Translations under genes and position numbers: made by a program | Shown: one piece after another, positions 1-5,162 of the stretch | Layout: every line of letters starts with the position of its first letter | Position numbering within the stretch: position 1 is the first letter of the stretch | From: Planctomycetota bacterium | GTDB lineage: Bacteria; Planctomycetota; Planctomycetia; Pirellulales; Pirellulaceae | Assembly (NCBI GenBank): GCA_019347795.1 | Contig: JAHWKS010000180.1 | Span: 1-8,328, forward strand | Length of the DNA stretch: 8,328 nt | Reading direction: 5' to 3' | The notes under the pieces: generated by a model | Database searches by the model: none | What the model was told of the DNA's origin: nothing | What the model saw: only the letters and a program-made list of their open reading frames with translations

Positions 1-1
1 A

Positions 2-943
2 AGTTTCCTCCTATTCCGCCATCACGACAGCCGCGTGCGCGGCTTCTACAACGTCTGCCGTCACCGGGGATCGCGGCTCTGCCAGTCGGGGGCGGGGACG
101 CTGCCGCGGGCGATCTGTTGTCCCTATCACGGATGGACGTACGACCTCGAGGGGCGGCTGATCGAGGCGCCGCACATGGAGGGCGTCGCCGGCTTCGATC
201 CCGCAGACTATGGACTCAAGCCGGTGGCGGCGGAGACGTGGGAAGCGTTCTTGTTCGTCAACCTGGCGAGCGATCCTGTCCCGCTGCACGAGACGTTCGC
301 GCCGCTCGCGGACCGGCTGCGCGATTGGCGGCTGGGGGAGTTGATCTCCGTCCGGCAGGTCGTCTATGACGTGCGGGCCAACTGGAAGCTGATCTTCCAG
401 AACTACAATGAGTGCTATCACTGTCCGCGGGTGCATCCGCGGCTGAACGCTCTGACGCCGTTCACGTCGGCACGCAACAGTCTGATGAGCGGGCCGATTC
501 TCGGCGGGCCGATGATGCTGGCGGAGGGGATCGAGACGATGTCTACGGGCGGCCGGATGTGCGGCCCGCCGCTGCCGGGGTTGGGGGACGCCGACCGGCG
601 GAGCGTTTATTATTACAGCGTGTTCCCGACAATGTTCCTCAGCCCGCACCCCGACTACGTGCTGGTCCACCGGATCGAGCGGCGAGGCGTCTCGGATACG
701 CGGGTCGTGTGCGACTTCCTGTTTCACCCGAGCGCGGCGGAGCAGCCCGGTTTCGACCCCGAGCCGGCGGTCGCCTTCTGGGATGAGGTGAACCGCCAGG
801 ACTGGCGCGTCTGCGAGCTATCGCAGCAAGGCGTCGCCTCCCGATCCTACGAGCCGGCGCCGTACTCCAATCTGGAGAGCATGGTCGCCGCGTTCGACCA
901 ATGTTACCTGGAGCGCCTGGCCACCGGGAACAATCGCGGTTGA
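2..943 (+). CDS. Rieske non-heme iron oxygenase, alpha (catalytic) subunit, 5'-truncated by the window edge
   Basis: The frame is open from base 2 to a TGA at 941-943, so the true start lies upstream. About 314 residues are visible, and the alpha-subunit family usually runs to 370-430. A Rieske [2Fe-2S] site is complete: C-x-H at codons beginning 56 and 62, and C-x2-H ending at base 130 (CRHRG ... CPYHGW). The mononuclear iron site is seen in NYNECYHCPRVH (bases 401-436), giving the two histidines in H-x4-H spacing, and the Asp of NRQDW (bases 791-805) is the likely third ligand. The residue that bridges the two metal centres, usually Asp, is Glu here. The C-terminal block FWDEVNRQDW...CELSQQG is typical of the RHO-alpha/GbcA-CntA-like branch that oxidises small quaternary amines or aromatics, but the substrate cannot be read from sequence. 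Known chemistry: O2-dependent hydroxylation or N-demethylation with electrons from a separate reductase; none is encoded here. The gene converges on the lptE-like gene with only 21 bp between the stops. Confidence 0.93.
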   Translation, partial: SFLLFRHHDSRVRGFYNVCRHRGSRLCQSGAGTLPRAICCPYHGWTYDLEGRLIEAPHMEGVAGFDPADYGLKPVAAETWEAFLFVNLASDPVPLHETFAPLADRLRDWRLGELISVRQVVYDVRANWKLIFQNYNECYHCPRVHPRLNALTPFTSARNSLMSGPILGGPMMLAEGIETMSTGGRMCGPPLPGLGDADRRSVYYYSVFPTMFLSPHPDYVLVHRIERRGVSDTRVVCDFLFHPSAAEQPGFDPEPAVAFWDEVNRQDWRVCELSQQGVASRSYEPAPYSNLESMVAAFDQCYLERLATGNNRG

Positions 944-964
944 CTCCTCCGCCCTCCACCGGGT

Positions 965-1483
965 TCACCACCAGGCCTGCATCTGGTTGACGATCTGTCT
1001 CGCCATGTCGCGGACCGCTTCCTGCTGGGCGGTGGAGACAGACTGGCCCGCCTCGGGGACGAAGGCGGCGGTTTCGGAGATTTGGGCCGCCAGCGGGGCG
1101 ACCGGCACGACGGCGCCGTCGGCCACCGCGTTGCCCGCGGCGTCGGTCCAGAGGATCTCGACCTGCAGGCCGTACTCGAGCTCGCGCGGCTCATCGAACA
1201 TGTTCTCGCCGAGCACGCTCTTGCCTTCGCTGACGATGCGGCCTTGGAGGACCGTGTCGGCCGCCTCGGGACCGACCACCTTGTACGGCGTGCGGCGTTC
1301 GATCTCTTTGACCACGGCCTCGGTCAGCAGCTCCGCCAGCCCGCGGCGGAAGCTGTCGGACTCGAAGATCGGCACGTGCACCGTCTGCACGTGCGCTGGA
1401 TAGAGCCCGTGTGGTCCGACCTGGTAACCCGCGCATCCCGCCGTGGCGAGGAGGAGTGCGGCGAGAAGCAGGCGGGGGAGCAT
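965..1483 (-). CDS. lptE: LptE-like LPS-assembly lipoprotein
   Basis: 172 residues from ATG 1483. The start is chosen because it opens directly into a lipoprotein signal peptide (MLPRLLLAALLLATAGC) with lipobox TAGC and lipidated Cys17. The frame stays open upstream to 1636, but that part is only translated tandem repeat plus the antisense-frame end of the previous gene. After Cys17 come GYQVGPHGLYP, a conserved VQTVHVPIFES strand, then FRRGLAELLTEAVVKEIERRTPYKVV and a DTVLQGRI strand, the pattern of LptE-family proteins. Known role: LptE plugs the LptD barrel that places LPS in the outer leaflet of the outer membrane; function in this organism is inferred. No Shine-Dalgarno is visible: the 10 bases before ATG are pyrimidine-rich (CGTCCCCCTCC on the coding strand). 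It is the last gene of the recO/TPR/lptE unit and ends 21 bp from the convergent oxygenase stop. Confidence 0.8.
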   Translation of the reverse strand: MLPRLLLAALLLATAGCAGYQVGPHGLYPAHVQTVHVPIFESDSFRRGLAELLTEAVVKEIERRTPYKVVGPEAADTVLQGRIVSEGKSVLGENMFDEPRELEYGLQVEILWTDAAGNAVADGAVVPVAPLAAQISETAAFVPEAGQSVSTAQQEAVRDMARQIVNQMQAWW

Positions 1484-1493
1484 GGAGGGGGAC

Positions 1494-1546
1494 GAGTCGA
1501 AGAGTCGAAGAGTCGAAAGTCGAAGAGTCGAAGAGTCGAAGAGTCG
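1494..1546. repeat. 8-bp tandem repeat, unit GAGTCGAA, about 6.6 copies
   Basis: Units start at 1494, 1502, 1510, 1518, 1525, 1533 and 1541. All are perfect GAGTCGAA except the fourth, which is 7 bp (AGTCGAA, one G lost), and the last, which is partial (GAGTCG). The array fills most of the 65-bp gap between the TPR-lipoprotein stop (1549) and the lptE-like start (1483), and begins 3 bp from that stop. On the operon's sense strand it reads as a pyrimidine-rich CTTCGACT series. Being 8 bp, it is not a coding repeat. Confidence 0.95.
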
Positions 1547-1548
1547 CC

Positions 1549-2850
1549 TCAGCGTTGCACTTCCTGTTGGGCCTTTTCCTCTTTTGTTGGGATGGCCAAA
1601 CGGTCTTTGCCGGCGTCGAAAGCGTCGGCGAGCCACTGGAAGTGCTGCGGCGGGTCGGCCGGCTTATCGCTCAGGGCCGCCAGCCGCTGCCGGGCCTCGG
1701 CGGCGATCGGCGTGCCGGCGAATTCCTTCACAATCAGGTCGTAGTAGTAGCGGGCGCTGCCGTACTCCCAGCGACGCTCGAAGTACTCGGCCATCCGCCA
1801 ATGCCGCTCCGCCTTGAGCTTGCGAACCTGGCCGGCGGCCTGGTCCACTTCCTCGCGGTTCTGGGCGTACTCCTGCGGGAACTGCCGGCGGATTTGATCG
1901 ACCAGCTTGTCCGCCTCCTCCAGCGGCGTGACGCTGTAGTCCTCGCCCTGATACGTAAGGAGCTTCGCCTGCACCCCCAGGAAGTGCGCGTTGAACTGAT
2001 GCTCGCTGCTGGGATAGGTGCGGCGGAGGTCGCTGTAGAACATATCCGCCTTGAGGTAATCGCCCGCGAGGAAATAGGCATTGGCCGCGGCCATGGTGGC
2101 ATCGTCGGCCAATTTGCCGGTCGGGTCGTCCAGGCGAATGCGGTCGTACAGCCGCAGGGCGTGCCCCTTCGTGTCCCGCCAGGGACGTTTGTTGTCGAGG
2201 ACGTTCAGCTCGTAAAACGACTCGGGATTGGCCCGCTCCCATTCCAGCCAGTATTGAGCCAGTGTAAAGCGGCGCACATCGATGGCGTCCAGGTAGCGGG
2301 AGTTCTTGTACTGGCTGACGAGCTTCTCGAAGGCCTCGTTCGCCTCGACGTAATGATCGGCGAAGTAGAAGCATTCGCCCATGCGGAACATCGCATCGTG
2401 CTCCAGCGTCGAGCCGGGCCAGCGCTTCGCGGCCTCCTCGAAGAGGGGCGCCGCCTCCAACAACAGCCGCTGTCGCTCCTCCCCCTGCGCCTGCAGGGCC
2501 TGCTCGTAGAGCCGATCGCCGCGCTCGAACAACTCCTGGGCCGCGTCGGGATCGCGCCCCTTGCCCGAGATTTTCTTGACCTTCTCGGCCACGGCTGACG
2601 GCTTCAGGTCTCCCAGTTGAAAGCCGGCGTCCTCATCGCCGAACCGCTCCTGAGTTCGCTGCTCCTGCTCGTACGAAGCCTGCCGCACGTCGGAACGATA
2701 TTCCTCAGCCGGACCGTTGATCTCCCGCCGGGCCGCGTCGTAGGAGACGTCCGCAGGCCGCGGTCCTCCAGCCAGCGAGCAGCCGGCGCACAGCGTCGCC
2801 AGGCATGCCAGGGACAGACATCTCTTTGCGACTGCATGGCTCAATTGCAT
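1549..2850 (-). CDS. BamD-like TPR lipoprotein
   Basis: 433 residues from ATG 2850. This start is favoured over ATG 2859 because AAGGA sits 8 nt upstream and the ATG overlaps the recO stop as TGATG; starting at 2859 would only add three residues (MSL). A signal peptide (MQLSHAVAKRCLSLACLATLCAGC) leads to lipidated Cys24; the -3 residue is Cys, slightly unusual for a lipobox. A polar linker (about 30-100) is followed by tetratricopeptide-like helical pairs at roughly 104-182 (AAPLFEEAAKRWPGS, HDAMFRMGECFYFADHYVEANEAFEKLV) and 244-390 (AAANAYFLAGDYLKADMFYSDLRRTYP, MAEYFERRWEYGSARYYYDLIVKEFAGTPIAAEARQRL). The last repeat pair resembles BamD/YfiO, which recruits BamA partners for beta-barrel insertion on the periplasmic face of the outer membrane. 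It is much longer than proteobacterial BamD (about 245 aa) and has a 40-residue charged tail. It could instead be a general TPR scaffold, but lying upstream of an LptE-like gene supports an outer-membrane assembly role. Confidence 0.8.
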   Translation of the reverse strand: MQLSHAVAKRCLSLACLATLCAGCSLAGGPRPADVSYDAARREINGPAEEYRSDVRQASYEQEQRTQERFGDEDAGFQLGDLKPSAVAEKVKKISGKGRDPDAAQELFERGDRLYEQALQAQGEERQRLLLEAAPLFEEAAKRWPGSTLEHDAMFRMGECFYFADHYVEANEAFEKLVSQYKNSRYLDAIDVRRFTLAQYWLEWERANPESFYELNVLDNKRPWRDTKGHALRLYDRIRLDDPTGKLADDATMAAANAYFLAGDYLKADMFYSDLRRTYPSSEHQFNAHFLGVQAKLLTYQGEDYSVTPLEEADKLVDQIRRQFPQEYAQNREEVDQAAGQVRKLKAERHWRMAEYFERRWEYGSARYYYDLIVKEFAGTPIAAEARQRLAALSDKPADPPQHFQWLADAFDAGKDRLAIPTKEEKAQQEVQR

Positions 2851-2863
2851 CAGGGACATCCTT
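2848..2863 (-). promoter_or_regulatory. TGATG stop/start overlap with AAGGA ribosome binding site (recO/TPR lipoprotein)
   Basis: On the minus strand AAGGA (2863-2859) lies 8 nt before ATG 2850-2848. The recO stop TGA (2852-2850) shares its A with that ATG. This is a classic arrangement for translational coupling, and it decides the start of the downstream lipoprotein gene. Confidence 0.75.
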
Positions 2864-3635
2864 GCCCGGAGCGCGGAGGTTCTTTGGCCAGCGATCCCAG
2901 AAAGTCGTGCAGCTTCGGCTTCTTGCCCAGGAGGTTGGCCAGGTAGTGGTTCAATGCGCCGCGCAGCTCGCCCCACGTCTTCGCTCCCGGCGGGCTGCCC
3001 CGCCACGCGTCACTCGTTGCATCGGCATATCGCCGCAAGGTCTTGACGACCTCGCCGCTGACGCTGACCACCTGCCGCTTCCCCGGCCGGCATTCCGGGC
3101 ACAGCACGCCCCCTTCCAACATTCCAAAGGCGACCCGCTCTTCCGGCGCCACCGGAATGCCGCATCCTACGCACTCCGCCAGCGAGGGCGCGTGCCCCAG
3201 CACCCGCAAGGCGGTCATCTCCATCCGCAGCGTGATCGCCGCCACGTTCCCCTCGCCATCCAGGTCCGCGAGCGCCGCGACCGCGGCGTCGTACAGCTCC
3301 GGATGGGGATCGCCCGTGTGCGTCAGCTCGTCCAGCAACTCGGCCACGTAGTATCCCGCGTACAGACGCGTCAAATCGCGGGCGCCCGCGCGAAAACGTC
3401 GGTGCAGCTTGGCCTCGGTCAACAGGTCGAGAGCATCGGACGATTTGTGGAGGAACACTACGCGACAGAGCGAAAGCAAGTCAAGAGCGCCCTCGAACGC
3501 GCTCTTAGGCCGCCGCGCGCCTTTCGCCAAAGCGCCGATCTTGCCGAACTCCCGAGTAAAGAGGGTGACGACGAGGCTGGTTTCGCTGAAATCGACGGTG
3601 CGAAGCACAAGGGCGAGAGACTTTTCGGCGGCCAT
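2850..3635 (-). CDS. recO: DNA repair protein RecO
   Basis: 261 residues, close to the usual RecO length of about 240-260. Residues 1-80 form the OB-fold domain (SLALVLRTVDFSETSLVVTLFTREFGKIGALAKGARRPKS). Residues 85-150 are the helical region (LYAGYYVAELLDELTHTGDPHPELYDAA). A zinc-finger-like CxxC...CxxC follows: C155-C158 and C179-C182. The C-terminal helices end in HYLANLLGKKPKLHDFL. Known role: in the RecFOR pathway it anneals strands and, with RecR, loads RecA onto SSB-coated gapped DNA in the cytoplasm. The start at 3635 is the only ATG that gives a normal N-terminus; no Shine-Dalgarno is visible before it (TTCGTTCCCCACT then ATG). The 7-bp tandem repeat lies 10 bp upstream, so it probably falls in the 5' leader or promoter. 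It heads a unit with two outer-membrane lipoprotein genes. Confidence 0.95.
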   Translation of the reverse strand: MAAEKSLALVLRTVDFSETSLVVTLFTREFGKIGALAKGARRPKSAFEGALDLLSLCRVVFLHKSSDALDLLTEAKLHRRFRAGARDLTRLYAGYYVAELLDELTHTGDPHPELYDAAVAALADLDGEGNVAAITLRMEMTALRVLGHAPSLAECVGCGIPVAPEERVAFGMLEGGVLCPECRPGKRQVVSVSGEVVKTLRRYADATSDAWRGSPPGAKTWGELRGALNHYLANLLGKKPKLHDFLGSLAKEPPRSGQGCP

Positions 3636-3645
3636 AGTGGGGAAC

Positions 3646-3680
3646 GAATTCGGAATGCGGAATGCGGAGTGCGGAATGCG
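3646..3680. repeat. 7-bp tandem repeat, unit GAATGCG, five copies
   Basis: Units at 3646 (GAATTCG), 3653 (GAATGCG), 3660 (GAATGCG), 3667 (GAGTGCG) and 3674 (GAATGCG); a decayed sixth (AAATGAA) may follow at 3681. It lies 10 bp upstream of the recO start. The heptamer style resembles the STRR heptamer repeats described in cyanobacterial genomes. From memory, this ATTCCGC-type repeat also recurs between genes in planctomycetes. Confidence 0.92.
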
Positions 3681-3764
3681 AAATGAAAGCTCTACTTCGC
3701 AATTTTACTGCCTTTGGGAGGAATCTGTTTGTCTGTCGCTTCAGTTGATGTGGCGCTGTCGCAC

Positions 3765-3810
3765 CGCCCCGCAGGGGCGCAGGCGTGTTGCCACGGGCGT
3801 AAGCCCGTGG
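3765..3810 (+). repeat. Left arm of mosaic inverted repeat: triloop hairpin plus 8-bp-stem hairpin
   Basis: Hairpin 1 is GCCCC-GCA-GGGGC (3766-3778), with an extra C-G pair at 3765/3779. A 12-nt spacer follows (GCAGGCGTGTTG from about 3779). Hairpin 2 is CCACGGGC-GTAA-GCCCGTGG (3791-3810), a perfect 8-bp stem. Confidence 0.88.
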
Positions 3811-3838
3811 ATGCGGAGCGCATTCCTTCCCATCTTCA

Positions 3839-3895
3839 AGCCCCGAAGGGGCGGCAGAAGGGGTGGTTGCGTCGTTCTGTCGCCCCTTCGGGGCT
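3839..3895. repeat. Inner inverted pair of GCCCC-NNN-GGGGC hairpins
   Basis: GCCCCGAAGGGGC (3840-3852) and GCCCCTTCGGGGC (3882-3894) are exact reverse complements. With flanks, the match extends to 18 of 19 bases (3839-3857 against 3877-3895). The two can fold separately as 5-bp hairpins or pair with each other around a 19-nt centre. Confidence 0.85.
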
Positions 3896-3921
3896 GCCCC
3901 TCTGGATTAGTATTGCCCGTT

Positions 3922-3967
3922 CCAGGGGCTGACGCCCCTGGCTAAACGCCTGCGCCCCTCCGGGGCG
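3922..3967 (-). repeat. Right arm of mosaic inverted repeat (inverted copy of left arm)
   Basis: Hairpin CCAGGGGC-TGAC-GCCCCTGG (3922-3941), then CTAAACGCCTGC spacer, then GCCCC-TCC-GGGGC (3954-3966) with an outer C-G pair at 3953/3967. Compared with the left arm, the 8-bp stem carries a C-G to G-C swap on both sides, so pairing is kept. Confidence 0.88.
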
Positions 3968-4053
3968 AAGGAAAGCCGCAACGTACACGTTTGCGATTCT
4001 GGTCCGTCCATTCATGTTTGCCGCGCTAGGCTGGCCGTGGTTCAATACGTTGC

Positions 4054-5148
4054 ATGGCCGTAGATTCACACGCTGACGCCGCAACGCCCCGCTTCCGTTT
4101 TCGCACGATCCACGTGATGTACGTGATGGCGTTGATCGGCGCGTCGCTGGCGACGTGCGGCGTGGGAGGGTTGGTGCTTGCCGCAATCGTCTCGTACGGA
4201 TGGTTCGCCACATTCTGGGACAAGCGGCAGCCTGCCGCGGAAAGCGAGCCGCGACCATCTCGCACACCCCCGTCGCTGGTCGTGGAGATACTGGGGGTCG
4301 TGGCGATCATCAGCATCTTGATCGGACTATTTTTTCCGGCGATTTCGACTCCGCGACCGGTGGCGCGTTCAACGATTTGCAGCACTCATCTCGCGCAGAT
4401 TGCACGGGCGTTGCACAACTATCACTTCATGTATGGGTCTTTTCCGCCTGCGTATGTCGCTGACGATAGGGATAAGCCGATGCACAGTTGGCGGGTCTTG
4501 ATCCTGCCGTTTCTTGGCCAGCAGCAACTGTACGACGCACACCGTTTCGATGAGCCATGGGATGGGCCGAACAACAGCAAGCTTCTCACGTTTGTGCCGT
4601 GGGGGTACACATGCGGGGCTCCACAGGCGGGCAGCAAAACCTCTTATTTCGCCGTGGTCGGTCCAGACGCCGCTTGGTCGGGCGCGGCTGCGCAATCACT
4701 CGATGACTTCGATGGCGGGAGCGACGCCGCAATTCTCGTGCTGGAAGGTCCGGCGGACCAAATCGAATGGAGCGAGCCGCGCGATCTGACGTGGGATGAG
4801 ACGATCGAACTGCTCACGGCCACGCCCAACGACGAGGGATTGCACACCGATGATGAAGGATTCTTCTTTACGAGGAGCTACGGTCGCAACGCCGCGATGG
4901 CCGACGGATCGGTCCGCCGCCTGCCGCCGAATCTCTCGCGCGCAGCGGCTGCGTCGCTCCTTCATGTCGCGTCCGAAGATGCTGCAGATGAATTGGACTC
5001 CGGAAACCACGATGCCTTCCGGAGGCGGATTAACTGGGCTAACGTGTTCCGGCTCATCGTGCTGGTGATAATCGTCGCACTACCAGTCCCATGGGCGATG
5101 CGACGACGACCTTTGCCGAAGCATCGAGATCCCTCCGCTCCTTCTTAG
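4054..5148 (+). CDS. DUF1559-family membrane protein with degenerate prepilin-like segment
   Basis: 364 residues. The family is recognised from C109-STHLAQIARALHNYHFMYGSFPPAYVAD, then SWRVLILPFLGQQQLYD and FDEPWDGPNNSKL (about 145-177), YTCGAPQAG...YFAVVGP (185-204), and the C-terminal AMADGSVRRLP (281-291), a variant of the usual H-x9-DG end. Typical members begin with a type IV prepilin motif (GFTLVELLVVIAIIGILIALLLPAV). Here the corresponding segment, LVVEILGVVAIISILIGLFFPAI, sits at 75-97. It is preceded by about 73 extra residues with one or two hydrophobic stretches (21-54), and lacks the Gly-Phe processing site. A further C-terminal transmembrane segment (332-348, VFRLIVLVIIVALPVPW) precedes a basic tail, so the protein is probably membrane-anchored at both ends. 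Function is unknown; the family is linked to planctomycete pilin-like or surface proteins. ATG 4054 is used as the first start in frame; no Shine-Dalgarno is seen. bioF begins 14 bp after the stop. Confidence 0.85.
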   Translation: MAVDSHADAATPRFRFRTIHVMYVMALIGASLATCGVGGLVLAAIVSYGWFATFWDKRQPAAESEPRPSRTPPSLVVEILGVVAIISILIGLFFPAISTPRPVARSTICSTHLAQIARALHNYHFMYGSFPPAYVADDRDKPMHSWRVLILPFLGQQQLYDAHRFDEPWDGPNNSKLLTFVPWGYTCGAPQAGSKTSYFAVVGPDAAWSGAAAQSLDDFDGGSDAAILVLEGPADQIEWSEPRDLTWDETIELLTATPNDEGLHTDDEGFFFTRSYGRNAAMADGSVRRLPPNLSRAAAASLLHVASEDAADELDSGNHDAFRRRINWANVFRLIVLVIIVALPVPWAMRRRPLPKHRDPSAPS

Positions 5149-5162
5149 CGATAGTCTGTGTG

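Larger units (their letters stand above)
3765..3967. repeat. Mosaic inverted repeat of six short GC hairpins (REP/BIME-like)
   Basis: The left arm (3765-3810) matches the reverse complement of the right arm (3922-3967) at 40 of 46 positions. Nested inside, 3839-3857 matches the reverse complement of 3877-3895 at 18 of 19. Each unit is itself a hairpin. Four have 5-bp stems of GCCCC-NNN-GGGGC type with loops GCA, GAA, TTC and TCC, and two have perfect 8-bp stems with 4-nt loops. No transposase-like gene is in the window. The hairpins lack T-runs, so simple terminators are not supported. Such composite palindromes match the architecture of REP/BIME elements; the specific family is not identified. 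Confidence 0.88.
3636..4053. other. 418-bp non-coding interval between divergent recO and DUF1559 genes
   Basis: Reading from recO: a 7-bp tandem repeat (3646-3680), an AT-richer stretch (3681-3760) where the recO promoter would be expected, the mosaic inverted repeat (3765-3967), and 86 bp leading to the DUF1559 start. On the minus strand TAAAAT (3707-3702) is a possible -10 box for recO, but no matching -35 sits at 17 bp, so it is not called. Frames open across this interval translate to hairpin and repeat sequence, such as PGADAPG and RIPHSALRIPHS, and are not considered genes. Confidence 0.8.

Noticed and set aside
1484..1636. N-terminal extension of the lptE-like frame
   Set aside because: The added 51 residues are translated GAGTCGAA repeat and the antisense-frame end of the upstream gene, and would bury the lipoprotein signal peptide.
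1411..2598. 395-residue open frame on the + strand
   Set aside because: It lies antisense to the TPR lipoprotein and lptE-like genes, which have signal peptides, lipoboxes and family motifs; the + frame shows none and starts inside the tandem array.
3702..3707. TAAAAT on the minus strand as the recO -10 box
   Set aside because: Good single-box match, but nothing like a -35 at 16-18 bp spacing, and the region is relatively AT-rich.
3409..3945. Long open frames over the hairpin and repeat region, including 3714-3932 (+) and 3836-4267 (-)
   Set aside because: They translate recO antisense, the GAATGCG array and the hairpin element; composition is arginine/proline-rich and no family is recognisable.
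3494..4053. CRISPR array or attachment site in the repeat-rich interval
   Set aside because: Repeats are either contiguous 7-mers or inverted hairpins; there are no regularly spaced direct repeats with unique spacers and no tRNA or integrase.
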